Below, piece after piece: positions 24,703 to 33,791 of a DNA stretch of 64,000 bases. Source of the stretch: CAWDBV01 sp963800705 (GTDB lineage: Bacteria > Actinomycetota > Thermoleophilia > Solirubrobacterales > 70-9); NCBI GenBank assembly GCA_963800705.1, contig CAWDBV010000002.1:186001-250000 (forward strand), in the 5' to 3' direction. A program made the position numbers and the translations under genes. Every line of letters begins with the position of its first letter. The first letter of the stretch is position 1. The notes under the pieces are model-generated. The model saw only the letters and a program-made list of their open reading frames with translations, was not told the DNA's origin and searched no databases.

Positions 24703-25833
24703 TCAGGCGAGCAGCTCGGCGATCGTCGTCACCTCTGTTTCGGCAAGTGCAGGCTCGGCGCGCAGCTCGGATGCGATTCTTTCCCCGAACGTCCAGGAGG
24801 GGATGAACAGCCGGTCCACCGGGTCGGAGATCAGCGCCGAGCGCGGCTCGATCACGCTCGGAAACGGCGGGTAGTACTTGCCCCAATGGCGGTCGTCATC
24901 GTCGAAGTAGCGCAGCGGGGGGCATTGCTCGCCGAGCAGCCGCTGGTAGTTGAAGAACCGCGCCGCGGCGAAGATTCCCTGTGTCTGGTCGCCGGCGCGA
25001 GCGAGGATGTACTCGCGCACACGCTCGACGCTGTTGCGGGCGCGCTCGACGAACGGCCGCGCCGCTTCGGAGCCCGATGACCCTGCCGTGGCCCCGGGCC
25101 GCCAGACCGAGTAGCGCGCCCCCGCCGCCTCGCCGTGCTCGGAGCTGACCACCTCCGCACCCGCTGCGCCGGCCAAGGCGAGCAGCGATTCCTCGTCGAA
25201 GTAGCTCCAGTGCTCGTGCACGAGCATCGAGACGTCGCCGCGGGCGAGTGGCTCGCTGCAGTCGGGGACCGAGAAAGCGATCACGCCTTCGGGCTCGAGC
25301 AGGCTGAGCTGCTGCTCGAGGAAGTCCGCCGGCTCCTCGACGTGCTCGACCACTCCGTAGTGGGCGATCAGGTCGAACTTCTGATCGAACATCTCGGGGC
25401 GGAAGGGCTCGGCGATCACCGGCACGCTGTAGGCGTGCTCGCCGGCCCCCGGCTCGATCCCGACCACCTCGGCGCCGGCATCGGCCATCGCATGCAGCGC
25501 CGCTCCGGCGCCGGGGCCGATCTCCATTACCTTGCGCTTCGCGAAATCCCCTCCCACCGCTCGCTTCAGAAAGGCGAGGTAGTCCTCGAGGCCGGGCTTG
25601 CCCAAGCCCTGGGTGCTCTGCGGGGTGCCGATCTGAGAGCCGAACTCGTAGGCCTGCTCGAGCGAGCGCGAGACCTCGGGGTCGGGCATCTGCGCGAGCG
25701 CCCCGGTTTGCTCGTCGACCCCGATGTTGAGCGGCAGCAGGTCGGGAACGCCGTCGCCGTTGGTGGGTGCGGTGCGGGTGCCGATGTGGAACGGGAGATC
25801 GCCGATCTCCCAGAGCAGCTCGACGCGCCTCAA
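24703..25833 (-). CDS. SAM-dependent methyltransferase
   Basis: A 376-residue class I methyltransferase. KVMEIGPGAGAALHAM is SAM motif I, followed by IEPGAGEHAYSVPV. HYGVVEHVEEPADFLEQQL and LLEPEGVIAFSVPDC match methyltransferases of the sugar/lipid-modifying type. The extended C-terminus (FFNYQRLLGEQ...YFDDDDRHWGKYYPPF) is not recognised and may bind the acceptor. TTG start shares bases with the ATP-grasp stop (TTGA), which places it in the tightly coupled module at 24.7-28.4 kb. The two genes may act in sequence on one substrate. Confidence 0.8.
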   Translation of the reverse strand: MRRVELLWEIGDLPFHIGTRTAPTNGDGVPDLLPLNIGVDEQTGALAQMPDPEVSRSLEQAYEFGSQIGTPQSTQGLGKPGLEDYLAFLKRAVGGDFAKRKVMEIGPGAGAALHAMADAGAEVVGIEPGAGEHAYSVPVIAEPFRPEMFDQKFDLIAHYGVVEHVEEPADFLEQQLSLLEPEGVIAFSVPDCSEPLARGDVSMLVHEHWSYFDEESLLALAGAAGAEVVSSEHGEAAGARYSVWRPGATAGSSGSEAARPFVERARNSVERVREYILARAGDQTQGIFAAARFFNYQRLLGEQCPPLRYFDDDDRHWGKYYPPFPSVIEPRSALISDPVDRLFIPSWTFGERIASELRAEPALAETEVTTIAELLA

Positions 25834-26918
25834 CCGCGCCCCGAGTAGCGGCGGAAGTCGGCGTCGCTGATCAGCGTCTCGGCGAGGCTGCGCACGATCA
25901 CCGCGTGATCGTAGGCAAAACGCTCCTCGACCTCCTCATCGAGAAGATGCCGGCGGACGAGGATGTCGGGCTCGTTGAATCCGACCATCGCGCGCAGCGA
26001 CGTGGTCCCCGAGAAGCGCGGGTTGATCTCGAACGGGTAGAGCTCGCCGCCGCCGAGCCGGCACTGGATGTTGAGCGGCCCCGCCGAGCCAAGCGCGGCG
26101 GCGATCTGCTCGCACGGCCCGGTGACCTCCGGGACGTCAACGACCTCCCCCTGCGAGACGCCGCTGCTGATCGCCAGCACCTCACCGAGCTCGGAGCGCC
26201 CGGTGCGGTTCGGGACCTTGATCCGGTTGCTGAGCGCCGAGAGGATCTGCCGGCGGATCGCGATCGAGTTGACGAAGTTCCCGTCGAGGTCGCTCAGCAC
26301 CCCCACGGTGTATTCGTCCTCGGGGGTGCCGACGTACTCCTGGATGATGAACTCGTCGTGGATCTCGAGCAGCTGCCGCGAGCACGCCTCCAGCTCCTCG
26401 GCGCTCTGCACGAGGTAGAGGTTCGCCGAGCCGCCGCCGCCGATCGACGGCTTCAGCACCGCGGGCAGCGTCTCGAAGGCGACCGCGTCGGCGAGCGTCG
26501 TCACCCGCGCGTATACGGGAACGGTGAGCCCCTCCTTCGCGAGCGTCTCCATCGTCGCCACCTTGTTCAGGCACGCGTCGATCACCTCGGCGCGGTTGAT
26601 CGGCAGCAGGATCCCCGCCTCGGCGATCGCCTCGCGCTCGCGGCTGAGCAGCTTCAGCTCCGGCTCGGAGCCGTGGAAGAGGACCTCGACCTCGTGCTCG
26701 CGGCACGCCTCGAGCAGTGCGTCGAGGTACCCGGGGTCGCTCGCCGGGGGCAGCAGCAGCGGCTCGTCGACGTGGGCGAGGCCGCTGCTGTACGGCGTCA
26801 TGTCGGCGCCGACGATGAAGTAGGGCCGCTCGGCGAGCTTAAGCGCCTTGAGGATCTGCTCGCCGTGGCTGCCGCCACCGACCGCGGTCACCATCACCCG
26901 AACCTGGCGCTCACTCAT
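25830..26918 (-). CDS. ATP-grasp domain ligase (carbamoyl-phosphate-synthase-like)
   Basis: A 362-residue protein with the ATP-grasp order. MVTAVGGGSHGEQILKALK is the pre-ATP-grasp domain. NKVATMETLAKEGLTVP precedes PAVLKPSIGGGGSANL (nucleotide loop). IIQEYVGTPEDEYTVGV gives the adenine-contact strand, and LYPFEINPRFSGTTSL is the metal-binding Glu/Asn pair. Such enzymes join a carboxylate to an amine or thiol with ATP. In glycan loci, homologs are thought to attach amino acids or other acyl groups to sugars, so an amide-linked substituent is a reasonable but unproved idea. ATGA overlaps link it to the phosphoesterase upstream and TTGA to the methyltransferase downstream. Confidence 0.83.
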   Translation of the reverse strand: MSERQVRVMVTAVGGGSHGEQILKALKLAERPYFIVGADMTPYSSGLAHVDEPLLLPPASDPGYLDALLEACREHEVEVLFHGSEPELKLLSREREAIAEAGILLPINRAEVIDACLNKVATMETLAKEGLTVPVYARVTTLADAVAFETLPAVLKPSIGGGGSANLYLVQSAEELEACSRQLLEIHDEFIIQEYVGTPEDEYTVGVLSDLDGNFVNSIAIRRQILSALSNRIKVPNRTGRSELGEVLAISSGVSQGEVVDVPEVTGPCEQIAAALGSAGPLNIQCRLGGGELYPFEINPRFSGTTSLRAMVGFNEPDILVRRHLLDEEVEERFAYDHAVIVRSLAETLISDADFRRYSGRG

Positions 26919-27616
26919 TCGAGCACCTCGCCGACGGCCTGCGGATCGTCGCGGCGCAGCACCTCCTCAACAGAAGGATGCACCCTCCCCTTGAAGCGGT
27001 CGAGGATCCGGGCCACGTCGAGCCGCACCCTATAGACGCTGAGCTCGCCGCCCTCGGTGTCGTAGACGGCGAATGACGCCAAGCCCCCGGCATCGCGCGG
27101 CAGCCCGACCGAGCCGACGTTGGCGACCTCGACCGACCCCGCGCGAGCGGCGAACGGCCGGTGGGTGTTGGCAGTGACGACGAGGTCGTAGGGCAGCGGC
27201 TCGAACGGCCCGAGGTCGGAGTCGGGGTAGATGTAGCCGGTCAGCGGCTCCTCGGGCGATCCGTGCACGAGCAGCACCCGGCGCCCGCCGAGCTCGAGCT
27301 CGCGGCGCTTCGGCCAGCCGGAGATCGCCTCGATCGCCTGCTCGGAGAGGCGATCGCGGGCGTCCCGCAAACGGTAGACATCCTCGGCTTTGTCCGGCAC
27401 CGGCAGATCGCCGAGCAGCATCGCCTCGTGGTTGCCCTGCTGGCAGACCACGCCCTCGCTCTCGAGCAGCTCGAGGCAGCCGGCCTCCTCCGGCATGTAG
27501 CCGACCGCGTCGCCGAGGAAGTGGATCTCGTCGACGGCCATCCGGCGCAGCGCTGCGATCACCTCGCTGAGCCCGGCCAGGTTGCCGTGCGCATCGGAGA
27601 GCAGGCCGACCCTCAC
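26915..27616 (-). CDS. Calcineurin-like metallophosphoesterase (YfcE/MJ0936-like)
   Basis: A 233-residue dinuclear-metal phosphoesterase. SDAHGN (residues 7-12) gives Asp8 and His10, LGDAVGY gives Asp36, GNHEAM gives Asn62/His63, and VLLVHGSPEE gives the fourth His. The last metal motif, usually GHTH, reads ANTHRPF. GTG at 27616 overlaps the previous stop (GTGA) and the family N-terminus begins right there. It would hydrolyse a small phosphate mono- or diester. Being co-translated with a NodB-fold protein and an ATP-grasp ligase, a sugar phosphate or nucleotide sugar is a plausible substrate. Confidence 0.83.
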   Translation of the reverse strand: MRVGLLSDAHGNLAGLSEVIAALRRMAVDEIHFLGDAVGYMPEEAGCLELLESEGVVCQQGNHEAMLLGDLPVPDKAEDVYRLRDARDRLSEQAIEAISGWPKRRELELGGRRVLLVHGSPEEPLTGYIYPDSDLGPFEPLPYDLVVTANTHRPFAARAGSVEVANVGSVGLPRDAGGLASFAVYDTEGGELSVYRVRLDVARILDRFKGRVHPSVEEVLRRDDPQAVGEVLE

Positions 27617-28374
27617 GCTTCGAGCGGATGGTCGCGGATCGGCCAAAGCTCCGGGAAGCGCTCGCGGAGCTCGGCGATCCGCCACGATCCACCCCCGGCG
27701 AGCGAGTCGACGAGCCCCTCGAAGACGGTCCGCGCACCCGTCCCGCTCTCGACCAGGCGCGCCGCGTCGCTCTCTGAGCAGCTCTGCAGTGGGCCGAGCT
27801 TCCGGTAGGGCTCCATGGTCGACGAGTTGAGGTAGACGTGGATCGGGTGGAAGTTGATCACCTTGATTCCCGGTGCGGCCGCCGCGATCCGCCCGGCGTC
27901 CCAAACCGCGGGTCGTAGCTCCATCTCGTGGTCGTCCTCCCAGTAGTAGGGCAGCCGCACCAGCGTCTCGCCCTCCCAGGAATAGAGCACCGGCCGGATC
28001 CCCGGCATGTACGGGAGGAAGATCGAGACGTCGATCTCGATCGGGGTCGCGGAAGCGACGGCGTGGAGGACGGACGAGGAGAGGCCCAGTGAGTGGGCGC
28101 GCATCGAGACGGCATCCGGCACCAGCCCCATGCAGTGCTCGAGCACCGCGCCGGGCTCCGTACCGTGGGTCGAACCGTCGAGGAAGTTGGGGTGGATGCC
28201 GAGCTCGAACAGCTCGGGGTCCTCGCGCAGGCGCTCGAGCGCCGGGCCCGCGTGGGTTACAAACCAGGTCGCGCGGACGTTCCGTTCGCGGAGGATCCCG
28301 GCGCAGAGGTCGACCGCCCAATCGGGCGCCCAGTCGACGTCGAGCGTGAGCGCGACCTCCGCTGCCGCGTTCAT
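27613..28374 (-). CDS. WbmS-like polysaccharide deacetylase-fold protein
   Basis: A 253-residue homolog of the protein at 18462-19193. VALTLDVDWAPDWAVD holds the Asp-x-Asp metal motif, TWFVTHAG and LGIHPNFL follow as in NodB folds, and INFHPIHVYLN gives the late His pair. The likely role is removing an N-acetyl or N-formyl group from a sugar in the cytoplasm (no signal peptide). ATG at 28374 is chosen because it overlaps the asnB stop by 4 bases; an ATG 11 codons upstream is less likely. Confidence 0.77.
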   Translation of the reverse strand: MNAAAEVALTLDVDWAPDWAVDLCAGILRERNVRATWFVTHAGPALERLREDPELFELGIHPNFLDGSTHGTEPGAVLEHCMGLVPDAVSMRAHSLGLSSSVLHAVASATPIEIDVSIFLPYMPGIRPVLYSWEGETLVRLPYYWEDDHEMELRPAVWDAGRIAAAAPGIKVINFHPIHVYLNSSTMEPYRKLGPLQSCSESDAARLVESGTGARTVFEGLVDSLAGGGSWRIAELRERFPELWPIRDHPLEA

Positions 28375-30257
28375 GGCCGCTGCCCCCCGATGAAGATTCG
28401 CAGCCAATGCTCGAAGCTGAGCAGCGACCAGAGCAGGAGGCGGCGGTTTTCACGGCCCTCGATGTGCTCCTCGACGAGCGGCCCCACCACGTCGCGATTG
28501 AGGTAGTCATAGAGCGCGGCGTCGGGTGAGAGCAGCTCACGGCGGACATAGTCGATGCTGTCCCCTCTGAACCAGCTCGAATCGGGGCCCGAGAAGCCCT
28601 GTTTGACGCCCTCGGTGATCGATTCGGGGACATAGCGGCTCATCACCTCGCGCAGCATCAGCTTGCCGTCCCGGGTCTTGTCGAAGTACATCTGTGTCTT
28701 CGGCCCCGGCTCGTTCTCGTTCAAGCGCACCACCTCTTCGAGGTTGCGGAGCTTGTGGCCGACCGGCAGCCTCTGCGCGAAGTCGACCAGGTCGTTGTCG
28801 AGGAACGGGACCCGGTTCTCGAGACTGTGCGCCATCGAGAGCTTGTCCTCGACCACGAACAGCCCGTGGAGGAAGGTCTTCGCCTCGAGATAGAGCGAGT
28901 GGTTGACGTACTCCTCCGGCGATGCCGGCGGTGTCGAGTCCGGAAGCGAGGAGCGGAAGATGTCGATCGTGCGCAGGTCCTTGACGTCGTTCCAGACCTC
29001 GGGCCGGAAGAAGCTCGACAGGACCGAGTTCGGCACAAGCCGGGCCCAATAGCCGTAGTACTTCTCGATGTAGTGGTCGAGGTCGTAGTTGACGACCGCT
29101 CGGTAGTAGCGCCACGGGTAGCCGGCGAAGAGCTCGTCGCCGCCCGAGCCGGTGAGCACGACCTTGACGAACTTACTCGCCAGTCTGGCGACGTAGTAGT
29201 TGGGATAGCTCTGCCCGACGCGCGGGTCCTCGAGGTGCCAGATCAGCGAGGGCAGGCAGCGCTCCATGTCGCCTGACTTGAGCACGGCCTCGTAGTGCTC
29301 GGTCTTGAACAGGTACGACATCGCCTCCGCCTTCTGGCGCTCGTCGTCGCCGGGCTCGAGTCCCAGGCGCGAGGTCATGTCGAAGCCGACCGTGAAGGTG
29401 TTCATGAACGGCAGCGAGCGCCCCGCGAGCGCCGTCACAGTTCCCGAGTCCATGCCGCCGCTCAGATGGGCACCGACGGGGACGTCGGAGACGAGCTGGC
29501 GCTCGACGGCCTGGCGCAGCAGCCGGTCGAGCTCCTCGCGGTACTCCTCCTCGGAGCCGGCCTGCTCGGGCTCCTGGAAGCCGAAGTCCCAGTACTGGAC
29601 CGGATCCGGCATCCCTGAATCGGCGCTGATCGTCGCGTGGTGCCCCGCCGGCAGCATCTTCACCCCATCGAAGAGGGTCCCGTCGGTGAAGATGTTCTGG
29701 AAGGTGAAGTACTCGAGCAGGTGCGGGCGGCTCACCTTCGCGGTCAGCTGCGGATGCTCGAGCAAGCTCTTGATCTCCGATCCGAAGACAAGCGCCGACC
29801 CGGCCTGCGCGTAATAGAGGGGCTTGATCCCATAGCGGTCGCGGGCGAGGAACAGCTCCTGTTTGCGGCGGTCCCAGACCGCGAGCGCGAACATGCCGTT
29901 GAAGCGCTCGACCGCCGCGGGTCCCCACTCGGCGTAGGCCTCGAGCACGACCTCGGTGTCGGTCGCGGTGCGGAACTCGCGTCCCGCGCGCTCGAGCTCG
30001 GAGCGCAGCTCGCGGTAGTTGTAGACCTCGCCGTTGTAGGTGATCGTCAGATCCCCCGAGCCGTCGCTCATCGGCTGATCGCCTTCCGGCCGCGGGTCGA
30101 TGATCGCCAGGCGGCGGTTGGCGAGCCCGACCGGGCCGTCGGCGTACTGGCCCTCGCCGTCGGGGCCGCGGTGTGCGATCGCGTCGCTCATCCGCCGCAG
30201 TAGGTCGACCGGGACCGGGCCCCCGGCGCGGTCGAGGACGCCGGCGATGCCGCACAC
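28371..30257 (-). CDS. asnB: AsnB-type glutamine-dependent amidotransferase
   Basis: A 628-residue cytoplasmic enzyme. MCGIAG places the glutaminase Cys at 2, HRGPDGEG and TYNGEVYNY are the glutamine-binding elements, and LSGGMDSG (265-272) is the ATP pyrophosphatase loop. TGSGGDELFAGY and ENRVPFLDNDLVDFA complete the synthetase domain. The Ser-Gly-Gly-x-Asp-Ser-Gly form departs slightly from the usual SGGxDSS. In O-antigen and capsule loci such proteins (WbpS-like) convert a sugar carboxylate into an amide, which fits better than asparagine synthesis. Start is GTG. One base separates it from the aminotransferase stop upstream. Confidence 0.85.
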   Translation of the reverse strand: MCGIAGVLDRAGGPVPVDLLRRMSDAIAHRGPDGEGQYADGPVGLANRRLAIIDPRPEGDQPMSDGSGDLTITYNGEVYNYRELRSELERAGREFRTATDTEVVLEAYAEWGPAAVERFNGMFALAVWDRRKQELFLARDRYGIKPLYYAQAGSALVFGSEIKSLLEHPQLTAKVSRPHLLEYFTFQNIFTDGTLFDGVKMLPAGHHATISADSGMPDPVQYWDFGFQEPEQAGSEEEYREELDRLLRQAVERQLVSDVPVGAHLSGGMDSGTVTALAGRSLPFMNTFTVGFDMTSRLGLEPGDDERQKAEAMSYLFKTEHYEAVLKSGDMERCLPSLIWHLEDPRVGQSYPNYYVARLASKFVKVVLTGSGGDELFAGYPWRYYRAVVNYDLDHYIEKYYGYWARLVPNSVLSSFFRPEVWNDVKDLRTIDIFRSSLPDSTPPASPEEYVNHSLYLEAKTFLHGLFVVEDKLSMAHSLENRVPFLDNDLVDFAQRLPVGHKLRNLEEVVRLNENEPGPKTQMYFDKTRDGKLMLREVMSRYVPESITEGVKQGFSGPDSSWFRGDSIDYVRRELLSPDAALYDYLNRDVVGPLVEEHIEGRENRRLLLWSLLSFEHWLRIFIGGQRP

Positions 30258-30258
30258 G

Positions 30259-31494
30259 TCAGCCGGCCTCGAAGGCCGAGGTCAGCTCGCTGAGTACGAG
30301 CTCCTGCTCGGAGTCGGTCATCCCGGGGTAGAGCGGCAGCGCGATGCTGAGCTTCTCGGCGATCGCCGCGTTCGGGAACTGCTCGGGGCGGATTCCGTAC
30401 TTGCGGGAATAGAAGTTGGTGAGCGCCGCGGCGTGCGTGCCCTGCCGGGTGGCGACGCCGCGTGCCTCCATCCGGGCCATCAGCGCGTTGCGGCGCTCGC
30501 TCAGCGCATCGAGGTTGTCGAGGCTCGGGTGCTCGGGGCGGAACAGGCAGACGTAGGACTGGTAGCCGTGCGCGTTGTCCTTCGGGACAACCGGCGCTGC
30601 GAGCCAGTCGAGCTCAGCGATCGCGTCGTCGTAGATCGCCGCTCGGCGGCGCCGCTCGTCGAGGATCCAGTCGGCGCGCTCCATCTGGGCGAGACCGAGT
30701 GCACCCTGGATGTCGGTCATCCGGTAGTTGAATCCGAGCTGATCGAAGTCGGACAGCAGGAAGGCGTGCGGCGAGGTATGCCGGTCGAGGTCGCTCTGTC
30801 CGGCGCCGTGGTCGCGGAGCGAGCGCGCCGCCTCGCTCCAGTCCTCGTTCGAGGTCGTCAGCATCCCGCCCTCGCCCGTTGTCAGCGACTTTCGGGGGTG
30901 GAAGCTGAAGGCGCCGATCTCGCCGAAGGTCCCGGCGTGACGACCGGCCTGCACGGCGCCGAACCCGCAGGCGGCGTCCTCGACGATCCAGAAGTCGCCC
31001 TGTCGTGCCGCGTTTGTGACCGGCTCCATCTGTGCGCAGAGCCCGAACAGGTGAACCGGGATCGCGCCCACGGTGTCCGCCGTCACCGCGGCTTCGAGGG
31101 CACCGGGATCGGCATTGAACGTGTCGAGGTCGATGTCGCAGAAGACCGGTTTGGCGCCCATGTACTCGACCACGTTCGGGGTCGAGACCCAGGTGAAGGC
31201 GGGGACGATCACCTCGTCCCCCGGCTTCAACCCGAGGATCGCGACAGCGAGATGGAGCGCGGTCGTGCACGAGGTGGTGGCCACCGCGTGCGCTGCCCCG
31301 GTGTAGGCCGCGAAGCGCTCCTCAAACGCAGCCACGTACGGCCCCTGCACGACCCAGCCGCTGTCGAGCGGCTTCTGGATCGCCTCGATCTCGAGCTCGC
31401 CGATCGCCGGCTTCGCGATCGGCACCAGCAGCTCGCGGGCTGCAGCCTCGCCGGGATGAGTGCCGGGCGCAACCGGATCTGGCGCCGTGCTCAT
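30259..31494 (-). CDS. DegT/DnrJ/EryC1/StrS family PLP-dependent sugar aminotransferase
   Basis: A 411-residue aminotransferase. SGWVVQGPYVAAFE opens the fold, VEDAACGFGA gives the pyridine-binding Asp173, and FSFHPRKSLTTGEGG places the PLP lysine at 202. RMTDIQGALGLAQM is typical of the sugar aminotransferase branch. It transfers an amino group from glutamate to a keto nucleotide sugar. ATG at 31494 overlaps the ABC ATPase stop (ATGA), which fixes the start against a longer frame. Confidence 0.88.
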   Translation of the reverse strand: MSTAPDPVAPGTHPGEAAARELLVPIAKPAIGELEIEAIQKPLDSGWVVQGPYVAAFEERFAAYTGAAHAVATTSCTTALHLAVAILGLKPGDEVIVPAFTWVSTPNVVEYMGAKPVFCDIDLDTFNADPGALEAAVTADTVGAIPVHLFGLCAQMEPVTNAARQGDFWIVEDAACGFGAVQAGRHAGTFGEIGAFSFHPRKSLTTGEGGMLTTSNEDWSEAARSLRDHGAGQSDLDRHTSPHAFLLSDFDQLGFNYRMTDIQGALGLAQMERADWILDERRRRAAIYDDAIAELDWLAAPVVPKDNAHGYQSYVCLFRPEHPSLDNLDALSERRNALMARMEARGVATRQGTHAAALTNFYSRKYGIRPEQFPNAAIAEKLSIALPLYPGMTDSEQELVLSELTSAFEAG

Positions 31495-32828
31495 CGTCTC
31501 GCCGGGCTGCCGCTCGGTGCCGGTGCCGCTTCGGCGACCGCCTTCGTCGGGGCTGCCTCGATCTCCCACTCGCTGTCCGGACGCACGAAGCCGTATCCGA
31601 GCTCCCACGGATACTCGTCATCGCTTCCTTCGGCGGTGATCTGGAGCGCCGTGAGGCTGATCAGCCGCTCGACGTAGTCGATCGTCTGCCCCTTTTCGTC
31701 GGAGATCCCGCCAGCGATCACGAACTCGCCCGGCACCAGCGTCGCATCGATTCTCGCCTTCACCTTGAGGGTTCCGGGCTCCAGCGACAGCAGGCCGCGG
31801 CCGCCTTCGCTGCTGAGGGCAGTCAGGCCCCTGACCCCGTCGAGGTTCCCGATCCCGATCCCGACGATGGCATCGGGGATCGGCTCCTTGACGTCAAAGG
31901 TAAGGCTGACCGTGAACGGCTCGCCGAAGCGGACCCGGTCGCACGGCTCGCCGGCGTGGTTGGAGAGCGCGGCTTCGACGATTCGTGCCTCGCCCGTTCC
32001 CTCGCGACTCTCATCGGCGCTGACTTCCGCGGTTCCCCCGTGGCGGACCGGATCGAGCTCGTAGAGGTAGTCGTCGAGCACTTTGTTCGCCGGCCCCTGC
32101 TGCTTGATCAGGCCGTGGTCGAGGTAAACGGCACGGTTGCAGAGCTTGCGAATGGTCTGAGCGCCGTGCGAGACGAATACGAGGGTCGTCCCTTCGTCTT
32201 GGACGATCTCGTTCATCTTGTCGAGGCTCTTGCGCTGGAACTGCGCGTCGCCGACCGAAAGCACCTCGTCGAGGAGGAGGATGTCCGGCTTCAGGTAAAC
32301 GGCGACCGAGAAAGCGAGTCGCACGAACATCCCGCTCGAGTAGCGCTTCACCGGGGTCTCCATGAACTGCTCGATCTCGGCGAACTCGACGATCTCGTTG
32401 TAGCGATTGGCGATCTCGGTCCGCTTCATGCCGAGGATCGCGCCGTTCAGAAACACGTTCTCGCGCCCGGTGAGCTCCGGGTCGAACCCGGTCCCGACCT
32501 CGAGCAGGCTTCCGACCCTTCCGTCAAGCGTGATTGTTCCCTCGGTCGGGAAGGTGATCCGCGAGAGCAGCTTCAGCAGCGTGCTTTTGCCGGCGCCGTT
32601 GGCCCCGATCACGCCGACCTTGTCGCCCTGGGCGACCTCGAGGTTGATGTCGCGAAGCGCCCAGAACTCGTCCCCACCGCCCTTTTCCGGCATCGGCACA
32701 CGCAGAGCACGCCGTACTCCCGAGCGGATGCCGCCGGCCAGCCGCTCGCTGAAGCTGTGTTGGACGCCGGCGCCCAGCCGGTAGCTCTTGCTGACGTTCT
32801 CGATCCTGATCGCGGGAGCCTCGGACAT
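31491..32828 (-). CDS. ABC transporter ATPase for polysaccharide export (Wzt-like)
   Basis: A 445-residue ATPase. Walker A is GANGAGKST (75-83), the signature region is KRYSSGMFVRLAFSV, and Walker B is ILLLDEVLSVGD. After about residue 260 a C-terminal beta-rich domain follows (RFGEPFTVSLTFDV, GRGLLSLEPGTLKV), as in Wzt proteins that recognise the finished, capped glycan chain. It pairs with the permease starting at 33697, 8 bases upstream. Presence of the carbohydrate-binding domain indicates export of a chain completed in the cytoplasm. A second pair is at 37444-39602. Confidence 0.9.
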   Translation of the reverse strand: MSEAPAIRIENVSKSYRLGAGVQHSFSERLAGGIRSGVRRALRVPMPEKGGGDEFWALRDINLEVAQGDKVGVIGANGAGKSTLLKLLSRITFPTEGTITLDGRVGSLLEVGTGFDPELTGRENVFLNGAILGMKRTEIANRYNEIVEFAEIEQFMETPVKRYSSGMFVRLAFSVAVYLKPDILLLDEVLSVGDAQFQRKSLDKMNEIVQDEGTTLVFVSHGAQTIRKLCNRAVYLDHGLIKQQGPANKVLDDYLYELDPVRHGGTAEVSADESREGTGEARIVEAALSNHAGEPCDRVRFGEPFTVSLTFDVKEPIPDAIVGIGIGNLDGVRGLTALSSEGGRGLLSLEPGTLKVKARIDATLVPGEFVIAGGISDEKGQTIDYVERLISLTALQITAEGSDDEYPWELGYGFVRPDSEWEIEAAPTKAVAEAAPAPSGSPARR

Positions 32829-32836
32829 GCCGCTCC

Positions 32837-33697
32837 CTAGATCACGTCAGCGAACTTCGGCTCGGCCCGCTGGTAGTAGAAGGCGCCGGAGACGAGCGTG
32901 ATGAGGCACATCGCGATCGGGATCAGCATCAGCCTCCCGGGCCAATCGCCGCCGAGCACGCTCCATCGGAACAGCTCGAGCACGCCGACCATCGGGTTGA
33001 GGGCGTAGACCATCTGCAGACTGGGTGGGACCTGCTCGAGAATGAGCTCGAACGGGTAGACGATCGGAGTGACGAACATCCCGACGATGAGCAGGAAGGG
33101 GATCGCAAGCGCGAAGTCGCGATAGGCGACGTTCAGCGCCGCGATCCAGAGCCCGAAGCCAAGCGCGCAGCCCAGCGCGAGCATCCATGTGAAGGGCACG
33201 AAGATGATGTGCCAGTCAGGAAAAAAGCCGTAGAGCATGCCGGCGATGACGCAGACGACGAAGCCGAGCACGATGTCGACTGCCGCGGGGACCACAGAGG
33301 AGATCGGAATCGCAATGCGCGGAAAGTAGATCTTCGAGATCAGCCCGTCGCTCATCATCGTGCTCATCGAGGCCGCGGTCAGCGCGTTGCTGAACGCGAG
33401 CCACATCACGAACCCCGAGACCACGAGGAGCGGATACGGGACGCCCTCCTCGGACGGCACTTTGGCGAGCGCACCGAGGAATACTGCGAATACGACGGCG
33501 AGGATGATCGGCTGCAGGACCGCCCAGAAGATCCCCACAGTGGCCTGCTTGTAGCGGACGACCACGTCCCGCCGGGCGAGGAAGTAGATCAGGTCGCGGT
33601 TCTCCCAGAGCTCGCGCAGGCTCGGCGCGGGCCAGCCGCGGGGCGGCTTGATGACCGTCCTAGCCGGCCTCGGGGCAGTTGTCTGATCAGCTTCCAT
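32837..33697 (-). CDS. ABC-2 type permease for polysaccharide export (Wzm/TagG-like)
   Basis: A 286-residue inner membrane protein with about six membrane spans. An N-terminal amphipathic segment LRELWENRDLIYFLARRDVVVRYKQ precedes FWAVLQPIILAVVFAVFLG. GVPYPLLVVSGFVMW, ISKIYFPR (the conserved cytoplasmic coupling loop) and LYALNPMVG-like sequence near the end are family hallmarks. ATG at 33697 is taken because the conserved cytoplasmic helix follows. First gene of the leftward operon, divergent from the 2-epimerase gene. Confidence 0.9.
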   Translation of the reverse strand: MEADQTTAPRPARTVIKPPRGWPAPSLRELWENRDLIYFLARRDVVVRYKQATVGIFWAVLQPIILAVVFAVFLGALAKVPSEEGVPYPLLVVSGFVMWLAFSNALTAASMSTMMSDGLISKIYFPRIAIPISSVVPAAVDIVLGFVVCVIAGMLYGFFPDWHIIFVPFTWMLALGCALGFGLWIAALNVAYRDFALAIPFLLIVGMFVTPIVYPFELILEQVPPSLQMVYALNPMVGVLELFRWSVLGGDWPGRLMLIPIAMCLITLVSGAFYYQRAEPKFADVI

Positions 33698-33791
33698 GAG
33701 GTTGCGTCCGCCGAGAGCGGCCCGCAAGGGTAGCGTTAATACGGTACGTCCCCGGCGATCTCGGCCCCAGGGGACATGCAAGGGTAGCCGC

